A stretch of DNA of 64,000 nucleotides from Streptomyces coacervatus (GCF_029223485.1 NZ_JARHTP010000013.1:186001-250000), one strand, 5' to 3'. Shown: positions 49,396 through 58,966, counted from the stretch's first letter. Numbers and translations are program-made. Notes: a model not told the origin generated them from the letters alone.

Positions 49396-49420
49396 CCCCG
49401 CTGTTTGACCTTTCGCGGGG
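49396..49420 (+). terminator. hairpin between peptide and regulator genes
   Basis: CCCCGC and GCGGGG form a 6-bp stem with a 13-nt loop, 25 nt after the peptide stop. It may end or attenuate the peptide transcript before the regulator; a TTGACC hexamer in its loop may serve the regulator promoter. Confidence 0.4.
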
Positions 49421-49475
49421 TTAGTTGACAATATGCCGACCGGACGGGGACACGGAACGAGCCTGGGATGGAACC

Positions 49476-50678
49476 ATGCTGACGCAGCCCTCATTCGGTC
49501 GGCGACTGAAGCAGCTTCGACAGCAGCAGGACAAGACACAGTCGGACCTCACCAGCCCCGGCATGTCCTCCACCTACCTGTCGCGGCTCGAATCGGGTGC
49601 ACGGCCGCCGACCGAGCGTGCCGTAGCCATCCTCGCGGAGCGACTCGGCGTCCCGGTCAGCGCATTCGACACGACGGACCCCTCAGACCTCGTCGACGTG
49701 CTCGCGGCGGTACAGGCGACGGGCGACGAATCGGATCATGCTCGCCGGATGCTCGAATCGGCGTTGTCCCGTTCAGAGCACGCGGACACCGGTCTCCGGT
49801 GGCAGGCATACGCCCATCTCGCCCAGATCCTCACGGCCTCAGGCGAACGGACCGAGGCTCGCGGCACCCTCACCACGCTGGTGACGCTCTCGGACGAGCT
49901 GGGCCACGCCGTCTTGCAGGTCCATTCCCGTCTGCAACTCGCACGCTGCCAGCGCGACCTCGGCGAGGCCGACCCCGCCAGACTCACGGCGCTTGCGGCG
50001 TTGCGGATCGGCCATGAAGCGGCCCTCGACAGTCAGGACATGTTGCGATGTCGTCTTCTGCTCGCATCCGTCACGGCCGAACTCGGAGACCTGGCCGAGG
50101 CTTTCCGGCTCAGCGAGGAGGCCTGCGCCAAACTCGGCTCCGAGACCGGGGTGCTGGCCGCCCAGGCCCTGTGGACCGCGGCAACCGTCTCGACCCGGCA
50201 GGGGAACCACGACCTCTCCACCTCATTCCTGGATCGCGCGATGGCCGCGCTCTCCAGCCATGATGACCCGGTCCTGTGGATGCGGCTGCGCCATGCCGCA
50301 GCCGCACTCGCCCTCCAGGCTCTGCCGCCGGACCTGGACAAGACACAGCGCTATCTCGACGAGGCGCGGCCTGCCCTGAATCTCGTCGGCACTGCACAGC
50401 ACCATCAGGAGCACGCCTTCCTTCAGGCTCAACTCGCCTATGCCCAGGGCGAGTACACAGAGGCATCGAGCCTGTGCGAGCAAGCCGCCGCAAGCAGGGA
50501 CCTACTGAACTTCCGCGATCAGATTCGCCTGCAGATGCTTCAGGAACAGGTTCGTGCCAAGCAGTCTGACCCCGCAGCGCTCGACCGCCTGCGCGCGCTC
50601 GCCGCTCAGGCCCAGGCACACGGCATGCTCGACCTCACCGCAGAGTTGTGGCGCGCCGTGGCAGAGACACAGACTTGA
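49476..50678 (+). CDS. XRE-family regulator with TPR-like repeat domain
   Basis: A 400-residue regulator. Residues 8-65 are an XRE helix-turn-helix (FGRRLKQLRQQQDKTQSDLT, then SSTYLSRLESGARPPTERAV). Residues 80-395 are helical hairpins of tetratricopeptide type, e.g. RWQAYAHLAQILTASGERTE, LQLARCQRDLGEADPARLTA and AQLAYAQGEYTEASSLCEQA. This HTH+TPR architecture is that of peptide-binding regulators (Rgg, PlcR, PrgX, NprR) but is also common in actinomycete regulators with unknown ligands. Start at 49476, with GGGATGG upstream. Its neighbours are a secreted small peptide and the NRPS operon, its likely target. Confidence 0.85.
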   Translation: MLTQPSFGRRLKQLRQQQDKTQSDLTSPGMSSTYLSRLESGARPPTERAVAILAERLGVPVSAFDTTDPSDLVDVLAAVQATGDESDHARRMLESALSRSEHADTGLRWQAYAHLAQILTASGERTEARGTLTTLVTLSDELGHAVLQVHSRLQLARCQRDLGEADPARLTALAALRIGHEAALDSQDMLRCRLLLASVTAELGDLAEAFRLSEEACAKLGSETGVLAAQALWTAATVSTRQGNHDLSTSFLDRAMAALSSHDDPVLWMRLRHAAAALALQALPPDLDKTQRYLDEARPALNLVGTAQHHQEHAFLQAQLAYAQGEYTEASSLCEQAAASRDLLNFRDQIRLQMLQEQVRAKQSDPAALDRLRALAAQAQAHGMLDLTAELWRAVAETQT

Positions 50679-51261
50679 CCGACCTGCACTGAATCCAGAG
50701 GACTGCGACGACGCGTGCCCTAGCGGCTCAGCGGCGTCGTCCCGAGCCTTGGCCGCTTCGATCAGAGCCCCGATCGTGACCCGCACCGCTGGGCGCACGG
50801 CGCAGCCACCATGCCTGATCGCATAGAGGCGGTGGGTCACGCAATGCTTGATCACCACCGTGCCCACACCGGACGAAAGCCGACCAAGACGAGCTCCTGT
50901 CCGGCGCTGACGTCACGGTCGGTGAATCTGTACGCCCGGGAAGCGCCACCCGTGCCACGTCCGTCATCAGAAGGTGCCCGTGCATCCCCGAGCTCCACCT
51001 GACACATCGCCGACTCGAGATCCGTCTCCCCATCCGTCAGCGTCGGCTGCTGGCTCTCTCCCCGCCGAGCCGCTCCCGCCCGACCCGCACCGCCGACCTG
51101 GCGAGGACACCGGGATCGACGCCTCCGACTGGCTGTCGAAGGACCCGCGGCCGGCACAGCTCCACAGCATCCGCAGCAGCAGGTCAAGGCCCAGCCGCCG
51201 CTCCGCCGTGGGGCAGATCCATCAAGCATCCCTGGCAGGAGCCGTCGTCACCAGCGACGCG
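50679..51261. other. gap with possible decayed coding sequence
   Basis: About 580 bp without a complete gene. On the minus strand two pieces look protein-like, AYRFTDRDVSAGQELVLVGF (about 50,850-50,930) and KHCVTHRLYAIRHGGCAV (about 50,790-50,850), in different frames. They may be parts of one broken gene of unknown family. Confidence 0.3.
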
Positions 51262-51490
51262 ATGCACACCTTGCGCGAGCACGCCGACTACCTCCTCGGC
51301 CGGGGCGCCCCGTGCCGTCGGTGTCTACCGCCTGTGGCTCGACGGAGGCTTCGTCGTCTGCGCCCTCCTGGCCGGGGGCCTCGACGCCCCCTACGGCCTC
51401 AGCACCGCGGTCTGGGTCGTCGCCGCGCTCACGACTGTCTTCGGCATGATCGTCGCGGTTCGCATGCACGGGACACTCGCCCGCTCCTGA
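51262..51490 (+). pseudogene. small membrane protein, frameshifted
   Basis: MHTLREHADYLLGRGA from the ATG at 51262 continues sensibly only in another frame as RAVGVYRLWLDGGFVVCALL and LSTAVWVVAALTTVFGMIVA, ending at 51490. An extra C in the GGGGCGCCCC run near 51305 would explain it. The full product would be about 75 residues with two membrane segments. It could be a true lesion or a sequencing error. From 51491 to 51796 I see only the ribosome site of the next gene. Confidence 0.4.
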
Positions 51491-51796
51491 CGGGCTGCGC
51501 CCCGAGGCCCTCCCAGTCCGCCGCCCGCGCCAGCGGACAGCGGTCGGGTGCCGCCACTGTCCATGGGCCGAGCCTCGCACTGAACGTGGTCCCCGCCGAG
51601 GTCAGGGCGGTCACCAGTCGGTTTCGGTGAGCCACCTCGGGTCAGGGGCTTTACGTCTCGAAGGCCCGGCGCCGCGCGCGTACGGTGGACGTATGGCCGG
51701 ATGGGTACGCCGGTGCAGGCGCTGCCGGCAGGTAGCCGCGGGGGGTGATCGCCCGCCCTGATGCGGTGTTCTGCTCCCACACAGGAGGGAAAGGCA

Positions 51797-52531
51797 ATGC
51801 CCGAGCACAAGGTCGCTACGCAGGAGGAATTCCAGGCAGCCCGAGAGGAGTTGCTCGCGGAGGAGAAGGCACTCACCCGACGCGGCGACGAGCTCGCGCG
51901 GAAGCGGCGGGAGCTTCCCTGGGTGCCGGTCGAGAAAGACTACGGTTTCGAGACCGAGGCCGGGACCAAGTCGCTCGCGGACCTCTTCGACGGGCGTTCA
52001 CAGCTGCTCATCTACCACTTCATGTTCGGCCCGCCGTACGAGGCCGGATGCCCGGTCTGCTCCTCGATCGCGGACACCCTCGACCCCCAAGTGGTCCACC
52101 TCAAGGCCCGCGACGTGACACTGATCTGCTCCTCGCGGGCGCCGATCGACAAGCTGCTTGCCTACCGGGAGCGGATGGGCTGGAGCTTCGGCTGGGTCTC
52201 CACCGTGGGCAGCGACTTCCACCGCGACCTCGGCTTTCTGTACAGCGAGGAAGAGCTGAGGCCGTTCCTCGATGGCGAGATCCCGCCGACGGTGAGCCAG
52301 ATGGCGGAGGCATCCGGCACGAATGTGCTCGGGTACGTCACCGAGGGGCCGGGGCTGAGTGCCTACGCCCTCTCGGACGGCACCGTCTATCGGACATACG
52401 TCACCACCGCGCGCGGCCTTGAGCCTGCCATGGCCTACTACGGCCTCCTCGACCGGACACCGCTGGGCCGCCACGAGGAGGGCGAGCAGACCCACTGGCT
52501 GCGTCGTCACGACGAGTACGGGAAGACCTGA
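51797..52531 (+). CDS. DUF899 family thioredoxin-fold protein
   Basis: A 244-residue DUF899 protein, a family with a thioredoxin-like fold and unknown substrate. Marks are the N-terminal helix EFQAAREELLAEEKALTRRG, LLIYHFMFGPPYEAGCPVCS with the C-P-V-C pair near residue 93, and the segment YRERMGWSFGWVSTVGSDFH. The Cys pair suggests a redox role. AGGAGGGAAAGGCA leads to the ATG at 51797. It is monocistronic. Confidence 0.9.
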   Translation: MPEHKVATQEEFQAAREELLAEEKALTRRGDELARKRRELPWVPVEKDYGFETEAGTKSLADLFDGRSQLLIYHFMFGPPYEAGCPVCSSIADTLDPQVVHLKARDVTLICSSRAPIDKLLAYRERMGWSFGWVSTVGSDFHRDLGFLYSEEELRPFLDGEIPPTVSQMAEASGTNVLGYVTEGPGLSAYALSDGTVYRTYVTTARGLEPAMAYYGLLDRTPLGRHEEGEQTHWLRRHDEYGKT

Positions 52532-52666
52532 GTGGGGGTTCTGTGAGTCGTCGATGTCGTTGTCCGGATTGAGGACTTGCGGACGGCCGGGCGTGCATGG
52601 CCGTTGGCTGCGTGCCTGTCCGGGCATTCCGGGCGGGTGTCAGTGGGGCCTGGGATCGTGTGCGTC

Positions 52667-53188
52667 GTGGATGAACTCGTGGAACGTGTTGACGCTCAGG
52701 ACCGTGTGCTGGGGGTAGTCAGTCGGCGGGACGCCGTTCGGGAGGGCTGGCTGCACCGGGTTGGCGTGGTGGTGTGCCGCGATAGGCAAAGCCGTTTTCT
52801 CGTCCATCGGCGGGCCGAGCACCTGTCCCGTTTCCCAGGGCACTACGAACTCGGGGTCGGGGGTGCTGCGGGAGTCGGCGAGTCCTATCAGCAGGCAGCC
52901 GCCCGCGAACTCAGCGAGGAGCTGGGAGTGCGGGCGACAGCGCGCCTTCGGTTCAAGTTCCTCAACCGGGGCGGGCTCAGCCCTCACTGGCTTGCGGTTT
53001 GTGACGCCGTGCTTCCGGAGATCGTCGCCCCCGATCCGGAAGAGGTGAGCTGGCACGGGTGGCTGACTGAGTCCGAGCTGCGGCGGGCTCTGCGGCAGTG
53101 GACCTTCACCCCTGATAGTCAGGCGGTTTTCGATCGATATCTCGCTTGTCGTGCTGCCCCGGCTTCTGCGCAGGAACGGTGCTCATGA
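52667..53188 (+). CDS. NUDIX hydrolase
   Basis: A 173-residue NUDIX protein with the complete box G-x5-E-x7-R-E-x2-E-E-x-G in GGAAGVGESYQQAAARELSE followed by ELGV. The N-terminus (DELVERVDAQDRVLGVVSRR) resembles the isopentenyl-diphosphate-isomerase-like NUDIX group, but the IDI active-site Cys and Glu are not evident. It probably hydrolyses a nucleoside diphosphate derivative. GTG start at 52667; GTG 52658 is possible. Its 3' end overlaps the convergent frameshifted gene by 83 nt. Confidence 0.85.
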   Translation: MDELVERVDAQDRVLGVVSRRDAVREGWLHRVGVVVCRDRQSRFLVHRRAEHLSRFPGHYELGVGGAAGVGESYQQAAARELSEELGVRATARLRFKFLNRGGLSPHWLAVCDAVLPEIVAPDPEEVSWHGWLTESELRRALRQWTFTPDSQAVFDRYLACRAAPASAQERCS

Positions 53189-53709
53189 GCTGGTGCAGTG
53201 GGACGAAGGATCCGGTCGTTCCGAGGTCTCTGGGAGTGGGGCCGGCGGGAGTGTGGGTGTCCGCGAGACGTTCGGCAAGGGCGGTGACGGCTTCGCGGTC
53301 GCCTTCGAGGGCTTCGCGTTCGTCGTCAGTGCAGCCAGAGACGTCCCAGCCGATGACCCCCGGGCTGAAGCAGACGCTCTTGATGGTCTCGGTCCCGATG
53401 GCGGCCAGCCACTCGTCCATCACGTCGGAACGTAAGAACGGCCTCCCGTCCCAGTAACGCAAGACCCGCGTGGTCCAGCGCTCCCAGCGGGACGTAAAAG
53501 TCCAGCCAGTCACTGCTTTCGTCACCGCCGCGGATCGCCACGCAACCGCACACGACCCGCCTGCCCGTCGGCCCGTCGGCCCGTCGGCCCGTCGGCAGAG
53601 AAGCCTGGCCGTGAAGGTGGCCGAACTCGGTCAGGGAGTCAACCGTGCACGGCACGGGATCCTGGACCTCAGGTTCACGGTTGCTGTGCGGCCTGAAGCT
53701 GGTCGTCAT
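53106..53709 (-). pseudogene. hypothetical protein, frameshifted, with internal 8-bp repeats
   Basis: The first part from ATG 53709 reads DSLTEFGHLHGQASLPTGRR and VCGCVAIRGGDESSDWLDFY, then family-like sequence moves to another frame near 53480 (RWTTRVLRYWDGRPFLRSDV, then FSPGVIGWDVSGCTDDERE). The two halves look like one protein of about 200 residues. I do not recognise the family. A 4x8-bp repeat lies in the first part; changes in its copy number would shift the frame. Confidence 0.5.
53563..53594 (+). repeat. GCCCGTCG tandem repeat (4 copies)
   Basis: Four exact copies of the octamer GCCCGTCG lie inside the coding part of the minus-strand gene at 53106-53709. Eight is not a multiple of three, so slippage changes the reading frame. 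Confidence 0.9.
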
Positions 53710-53867
53710 CACTCGATCCAACCTCAATGGCCAACTCGTAGTAGCCACCGCACCAGTTGGCCTGGTCCCGGAAGGCAGCAGGACTCGTCATGACGTAATC
53801 ATGCGGCGGACCGGCGGTGTAAGCCGGTCTGCATCCTGGGAAAACTGATCTCGGTCGCGGAGCGTGG

Positions 53868-54605
53868 ATGGGTACGGATCGCTCGTCTTCGCCGACCAGT
53901 TGGGGAACGCGTTCGGTGAACGGGGGGACTGTGGACGGGCGAATACGGAGACCGGGCCGTCAGGCGGGTCTGGCCGCATTGCTTCTGCTGGGCTCCGGGG
54001 CGGTGTGCCTGGGCATCGAGGTCGGTGCCGGCATTCTGCTGCACGTGACGCAGAGCATCTGGGTGGCGCTCGTGGTGTACCCAGTGCTCTATTTCCTGGC
54101 GTTCTATCTCCTGGGCGTGATGGTGCCCAGCATGGAGGAGCCCGAGGGATGGGCCATCCTGGCGCTGCTCGTGCTGCCCATCAGCGCACTGGTCGTGATG
54201 CACCTGACCTATTCGGGCCTGGACCAGCGGGCGATGCACGCCCGTGGCCAGGAGGTGCGGGCGACCGTGACCGACACCTACTGGGTCGACCAGGGGGCGG
54301 ATCCCCCACTGTTCGTCGCGGAACTGAAGGACCCGTCGGGGCGGCCGGTACCCGGCAGGGTCTACGGAGAGAAGGTGAAGGTCGGCCAGACGATCACCGT
54401 CACCGTGGACCCCGAGGGGAAGGTCCCGCTGTCGACGGGCGGGCGGCCGGCGGGTTCCGGGAAATTCCTGGGGGCAGGCATCGCGGCGGGCGTCGAGATC
54501 CTGTTGCTGGCGTGGGCGGCCGTCCGCGGCACCGCGGATCGACTGGCCGAGAAGGCGACGGCCGAGGCCGAGCGAGCGCAGGAGCCGGAGGACTCTCCGG
54601 CCTGA
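53868..54605 (+). CDS. DUF3592-like membrane protein
   Basis: A 245-residue membrane protein with three N-terminal TM segments (LAALLLLGSGAVCLGIEVGA, WVALVVYPVLYFLAFYLLG, AILALLVLPISALVVMHL), a beta-rich middle (VRATVTDTYWVDQGADPPLF) and a last TM (FLGAGIAAGVEILLLAWAAV). The order resembles DUF3592 proteins of actinomycetes, whose function is unknown. The start is ATG 53868 (GGAG upstream) or GTG 53931. It converges on the EI gene. Confidence 0.75.
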   Translation: MGTDRSSSPTSWGTRSVNGGTVDGRIRRPGRQAGLAALLLLGSGAVCLGIEVGAGILLHVTQSIWVALVVYPVLYFLAFYLLGVMVPSMEEPEGWAILALLVLPISALVVMHLTYSGLDQRAMHARGQEVRATVTDTYWVDQGADPPLFVAELKDPSGRPVPGRVYGEKVKVGQTITVTVDPEGKVPLSTGGRPAGSGKFLGAGIAAGVEILLLAWAAVRGTADRLAEKATAEAERAQEPEDSPA

Positions 54606-54650
54606 CGTGTCTGCTGCGCGACCGACCGCGAGTCATGCGATTGCCATGGG

Positions 54651-56336
54651 TCATGGCAGCGACGGTTGGCAGTGCTGTCGGACGAGTTGCCAGACGTCTT
54701 CGGGAGTCTGCAGGGCGAGGGCGGCAGCTGCCGTGGAAGCGCAGGTGTCGTGGCGGAGCCGGCGGACACGGGCACGGACTTCGTCCAGCGCGGCGGGTGC
54801 TACGGAGAGGCTGTCGCAGCCGAGGCCGATGAGGAGGGGAGTGACGAGAGGGTGAGCGGCGGCGTCACCGCAGACGGAGACCTGGCGGTGGTGGCGGTGT
54901 GCGGCGGTGACCACCTGGGAGATGGCGTCGAGCACGGCGGGGTGTGCGGCCATGGCAGGGGTGGCGGCGGGGTCGCGCCGGTCCAGGCCCAGGATCTGGC
55001 AGGTCAGGTCGTTGCTGCCGATGGAGAGGAAGGAAGCTTCGCGGGCAAGGTCATCTGCCACTGCCACGGCTTCGGGGAGCTCGACCATGATGCCGAGCGG
55101 GGGTGCGGGGACCGCGAGTTCCGCGGCTGCGGACTGCAGAAGCTCGCGGCAGGCATGGAGTTCGTCGACGCTCGCCACCATGGGGATCATGATGCGCAGG
55201 TCGGTTTCCGCTCCGGCGGTGAGCAGGCTGCGGAACTGTTCTGCGAAGGCATCCGGTTGGGCCAGCATGAGAGGCAGTCCGCGGCCAATCCGCCCGTCTT
55301 CACGGCCTGTTGAGAGGAACGGCGGCAGTTTGTCGTCGGCGAAGTCCAGAGTGCGTACCGTGACGACCTGCCCGGTCAGGGCGCGCAGGACGGGAACGAG
55401 AGCAGCCGCGTGCTGGTCGCGGGTGGGCCAGGCGCGATGGTTGAGGAAGGGCAGCTCGGTGCGGAGCAGGCCGACGCCGTCGGCGCCCGCGGTCAGCGTT
55501 GCGCGGGCGTCGGCCGGGGTGGCGACATTGGCCCGCAGAACGACTGGGCGGTGGTCGAGCGTCTCGGCGGGCAGATGGCGTTCCTCGGCGAGCGCGAGGC
55601 GGCGGGTGCGGGCGGCTTCCATGGCGTGGAGCGCGGTGCTGCGTTCGTCGTCGTCGGGATGGAGGACCGCGGATGCCCGATCGGCGTCGAGGAGGATCTC
55701 CTGCCCGTCCGGTTCGTCGAGCAGGGTGGAGTCGACGGCGAGCAGGAGAGGTATGCCCTGGGAGCGGGCGACGATGGCGGCATGGGAGTTGGGTCCGCCG
55801 GTGACGGAGAGGGCGGCGGTCACTGTGCGGCCGGGTTCGAGCAGGTCTGCCGCGCCGATTTCATGGGCGACCAGGACCAGGGGGCGGTCTGGTGCGGGGC
55901 CCGTGTCGCCGTGTATCCAGGCCAGGACTCTGCGGCCGACCTGCCGGACGTCGGCGGCGCGTTCGGCCAGGGTCGGGTCGTCCAGGGCGGCGATGACTCC
56001 GGCATACGTGTCGACGGCCTGCCGGACGGCGACGGGCACCGGCTGCCCTTGGCGCGTGCGCTTGATCGCCTGTTCGCGCAGATCGTGGTCCTGCGCGATG
56101 TAGCCGTTGACCTCCATGATGTCGGCCTGTTCGTCCTTGCCCTGCTCACGCAGCGAGGCGGACAGGTCGAGCAGGCTGGTGGCGACGGCATCGAAGGCGT
56201 CGGTGATCTGCCGGGCGGGATCGCCGCCGACGCGATGGGGAAGCAGGGTGGGGGTCGGTGTGCGGTCGGTGCGATGGAGGAAGCCCAGTGCCGTACCGAA
56301 TGCGGCCGTACGACCGGTGTAGGCCCGGCGGCTCAT
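54651..56336 (-). CDS. ptsI: PTS enzyme I-type PEP phosphotransferase of the Dha system
   Basis: A 561-residue EI protein that takes the phosphoryl group from PEP and passes it to HPr. The phospho-His is in VTGGPNSHAAIVARSQGIP near residue 189; the PEP-binding barrel has GVGLLRTELPFLNH, RIMIPMVASVDELHACRELL, GIMVELPEAVAVADDLA and SIGSNDLTCQILGLDR, with the Cys in VSVCGDAAAHP. It is slightly shorter than general PTS EI and is translated with DhaL (ATGA overlap), so it is probably dedicated to dihydroxyacetone phosphorylation. Confidence 0.9.
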   Translation of the reverse strand: MSRRAYTGRTAAFGTALGFLHRTDRTPTPTLLPHRVGGDPARQITDAFDAVATSLLDLSASLREQGKDEQADIMEVNGYIAQDHDLREQAIKRTRQGQPVPVAVRQAVDTYAGVIAALDDPTLAERAADVRQVGRRVLAWIHGDTGPAPDRPLVLVAHEIGAADLLEPGRTVTAALSVTGGPNSHAAIVARSQGIPLLLAVDSTLLDEPDGQEILLDADRASAVLHPDDDERSTALHAMEAARTRRLALAEERHLPAETLDHRPVVLRANVATPADARATLTAGADGVGLLRTELPFLNHRAWPTRDQHAAALVPVLRALTGQVVTVRTLDFADDKLPPFLSTGREDGRIGRGLPLMLAQPDAFAEQFRSLLTAGAETDLRIMIPMVASVDELHACRELLQSAAAELAVPAPPLGIMVELPEAVAVADDLAREASFLSIGSNDLTCQILGLDRRDPAATPAMAAHPAVLDAISQVVTAAHRHHRQVSVCGDAAAHPLVTPLLIGLGCDSLSVAPAALDEVRARVRRLRHDTCASTAAAALALQTPEDVWQLVRQHCQPSLP

Positions 56337-56974
56337 CGGGCCTCCAGCGTCTGCGCTAGGGCACGGAAGATCAGGGCGGTGGAGGTGGCGCCGGGGTCCT
56401 GATGGCCGATGCTGCGGGCACCGAGGTAGGAGGCCCGGCCCTTGCGTGCCTGCATGGGGGTGGTCGCGCGCATGCCCTCCTCGGCAGCGTCCGCCGCGGC
56501 CCCGGCCGCGGCGGCGAAGTCCCCGCCGGAGTCGACCCGCAGCTGGAAGGCGGCCACCGCGGGGGCATAGGCATCGACCATGGTCTTGTCACCGGGCTCT
56601 GCCGCGCCGAGCTTCTGGACGCTCTCAAGGCCGGCGGCAAGGGCGGCGGCGAACTGCTGTGAGTCGGCGGTCGGCACCTCCAGCGCCTTGCCGATGGCCC
56701 GGAAGGCGCTGCCGTAGAGCGGACCGGACGCGCCTCCGACGCTGGAGATGAGGGTTGTGCCCGCCTTGACCAGGACCGCCCCGACGGTGTCCGGCTCCGA
56801 TCCGGCAAGGACCTTGGCCGCGGCGGAGAAGCCGCGATGCATGTTGATGCCGTGGTCGGCGTCGCCGATGGCCGAGTCGAGTTGGGTGAGGTGGTCCTTG
56901 TGCTGGTCCACGGCGGCGGCGATGGCCTGCACCCATGTGCGGGCGAGGTCGGTGTCCACGGTGTCTCCGTTCAT
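56333..56974 (-). CDS. dhaL: dihydroxyacetone kinase ADP-binding subunit DhaL
   Basis: A 213-residue DhaL. The Mg-ADP site Asp residues are in LDSAIGDADHGINMHRGF near residue 38, the Gly/Ser loop is ISSVGGASGPLYGSAF, and the closing block is RKGRASYLGARSIGHQDPGA. The subunit holds ADP as cofactor, is rephosphorylated by DhaM, and passes phosphate to the dihydroxyacetone bound in DhaK. It lies 118 nt behind dhaK and overlaps the EI gene by ATGA. Confidence 0.95.
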   Translation of the reverse strand: MNGDTVDTDLARTWVQAIAAAVDQHKDHLTQLDSAIGDADHGINMHRGFSAAAKVLAGSEPDTVGAVLVKAGTTLISSVGGASGPLYGSAFRAIGKALEVPTADSQQFAAALAAGLESVQKLGAAEPGDKTMVDAYAPAVAAFQLRVDSGGDFAAAAGAAADAAEEGMRATTPMQARKGRASYLGARSIGHQDPGATSTALIFRALAQTLEAR

Positions 56975-57092
56975 GGTGGGTGCGTGGGTCTACGGTTGGG
57001 TGAGCCGGGGGCGGGGGCGGATCCGGGAGTGCGCTCTCGTCCAGTTGGAGGGGGCGGCCCTCGGGGTTACGCGGCCCCGCCCCCGGCTCGGT

Positions 57093-58091
57093 TCAGACGC
57101 CCCAGCGCAGTGCGGGGGTGTTCACGGGTGCATCCCACAGGGACAGCATGTCGGCGTCGGCCTTGCACACGGTGATGGAAACGCCCGCCATGTCCAGGCT
57201 GGTCACATAGTTCCCGACGAGGTTGCGGGCGACAACCACGCCTTGGTCCGCGAGTACGGCGGCGACCTCCTTGAAGACCACGTACAGCTCGATGAGGGGT
57301 GTGCCACCCAGGCCGTTGACCATGACGATGGTCTCGTCCCCGCCGGCCAGCGGCTGGTCGGCCAGGATCGCCTCCAGGGCAGTGGCCACGATCTCCTTGG
57401 CCGGGCGGAGCTTCTCCCTACGGCGGCCGGGCTCGCCGTGAATGCCGACGCCGACCTCCATCTCGTCCTCGGGCAGGTCGAAGCCCGGCTTGCCGGAGGC
57501 AGGGGTGGTGCAGGCGGTCAGTGCCACGGCGAAGGAACGGGAGGCGGCGTTGACCCGCTTGCCCATCTCGGCGACGGTGGCGAGGTCGGCTCCCTGCTCG
57601 GCGAGGGCGCCGGCGATCTTCTCGACGAAGACAGTCGCTCCGGTGCCGCGCCGGCCGGCGGTGTAGGTGGAGTCCTGGACGGCGACATCGTCGTCGACCA
57701 GAACGGTCTCCACGGTGCGGCCCTCCTCGCCCGCGAGTTCGGCAGCCATCTGGAAGTTGAGTACGTCGCCGGTGTAGTTCTTCACAATGAACAACACGCC
57801 CGCTCCGCCGTCGACGGCCTGAGCGGCAGCCAGCATCTGGCCCGGTACGGGAGAAGTGAACACCTCGCCCGGACAGGCGGCGTCCAGCATGCCGAGCCCC
57901 ACGAAACCGCCGTGCAGGGGCTCGTGCCCGGAACCGCCGCCGGAGATGAGGGCGACCTTGCCCGGCCTGGTGCCGCCCGCGCGGGCGATCACCTTGTTCT
58001 CCGCGTCGACCGTCAATTCCTGGTGGGCGACGGCGATCCCGGCCAGGGCGTCGTCCAGCACCGTCTCGGGCGCATTGATGAGCTTCTTCAC
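57093..58091 (-). CDS. dhaK: dihydroxyacetone kinase substrate-binding subunit DhaK
   Basis: A 332-residue DhaK. The N-terminal domain has VALISGGGSGHEPLHGGFVG and GVLFIVKNYTGDVLNFQMA. The His that binds dihydroxyacetone covalently is in MEVGVGIHGEPGRRREKL near residue 218. Length is normal. GTG start at 58091 overlapping the aquaporin stop (GTGA), so substrate entry and phosphorylation are coupled. Followed by dhaL after 118 nt. Confidence 0.95.
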   Translation of the reverse strand: MKKLINAPETVLDDALAGIAVAHQELTVDAENKVIARAGGTRPGKVALISGGGSGHEPLHGGFVGLGMLDAACPGEVFTSPVPGQMLAAAQAVDGGAGVLFIVKNYTGDVLNFQMAAELAGEEGRTVETVLVDDDVAVQDSTYTAGRRGTGATVFVEKIAGALAEQGADLATVAEMGKRVNAASRSFAVALTACTTPASGKPGFDLPEDEMEVGVGIHGEPGRRREKLRPAKEIVATALEAILADQPLAGGDETIVMVNGLGGTPLIELYVVFKEVAAVLADQGVVVARNLVGNYVTSLDMAGVSITVCKADADMLSLWDAPVNTPALRWGV

Positions 58092-58864
58092 GACAGGGCT
58101 CCTTGGGCGGTGGCGGGCTCAACATCCCGGTTCTCGGCCGGGGTTGTGGTGGCCGTCCTGCGGTGGGTGTTGAGAGCGACGTAGAGCACGCCGCCGGCAA
58201 TGGCTCCGATCACCTCGGCGGCCAGATAGACGGGCAGTTGATCCCAGTGGACCGTGCCGCCGAACAGCTCTCCAGTGATCATCGGGCCGAGCGTCCTGGC
58301 CGGATTGATGGACGCCGAGGTGGCGGGCGCCACCGGAATGATGATGGCGAACACGCCCAGTCCGATGGCCAGGCCCGCGAAACCGCCGGCCGCGCGCCGT
58401 TCGACGGCCCCGAAGACGACGAAGGCGAGGATGAACGTGCCGACCGCCTCGGCAAAGAAGGCCTGACCGGCACCGACACCGGTGCCGTAGGCGGCGATGC
58501 CGAGGCCGACGTCGACGGCCTTCTTGCCCAGCACCCCGACGATCGCAAGAGCCCCCAGCACCGCCCCGGCCACCTGGGCGGCGACATAGCCGGGAACATC
58601 CCGCCAGGGCATTTTCTTCGTGACCGCCAGCGCCAGTGTGATGGCCGGGTTGATCTGGCAGCCGGAGACATGGCCGATCGCGTAGACCATGGCGATCACC
58701 GCGGTGGCGAAAGCCAGCGAGATCATGCCCAGCTGCGCCATGGTGAACGGCGCGTCGCCGCCGACGATGAGTGTTGCGGGGACCGAACCGACGCCGATGA
58801 ACACCAGCACCGCGGTGCCCAGCATTTCGGCGAGGAGTTTCTGTGGGTAGGTGTTTTCTTCCAT
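58088..58864 (-). CDS. glpF: MIP family aquaglyceroporin (glycerol/DHA facilitator)
   Basis: A protein of about 258 residues with six TM segments and the two NPA boxes (CQINPAITLALAV and ASINPARTLGP) of aquaporins. With DhaK directly downstream it probably admits dihydroxyacetone or glycerol. The start is uncertain: ATG 58864 is given as the conservative choice. In-frame ATGs at 58942 and 58939 lie inside a perfect operator palindrome and have no ribosome site; a GGAGGAGGTGAGC stretch lies between them. Confidence 0.9.
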   Translation of the reverse strand: MEENTYPQKLLAEMLGTAVLVFIGVGSVPATLIVGGDAPFTMAQLGMISLAFATAVIAMVYAIGHVSGCQINPAITLALAVTKKMPWRDVPGYVAAQVAGAVLGALAIVGVLGKKAVDVGLGIAAYGTGVGAGQAFFAEAVGTFILAFVVFGAVERRAAGGFAGLAIGLGVFAIIIPVAPATSASINPARTLGPMITGELFGGTVHWDQLPVYLAAEVIGAIAGGVLYVALNTHRRTATTTPAENRDVEPATAQGALS

Positions 58865-58933
58865 GGACGGCGCGCCCAGTGCCGAGCTGCGGCTTGGGGC
58901 GCTCACCTCCTCCGCGTTGAGCAGGCAATGAGT

Positions 58934-58966
58934 GTTCATCATTGATGAACGTTGTTCCGGAAATTA
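58934..58966. promoter_or_regulatory. IclR-type operator at the glpF-dha promoter
   Basis: GTTCATCATTGATGAAC (58934-58950) is a 17-bp perfect palindrome apart from its central base. It continues as GTT-GTTCCGGAAATTAA. The block ATTGATGAAC-N3-GTTCCG is repeated with the same spacing at 59883-59901 in front of the IclR and dhaM genes. Confidence 0.7.
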
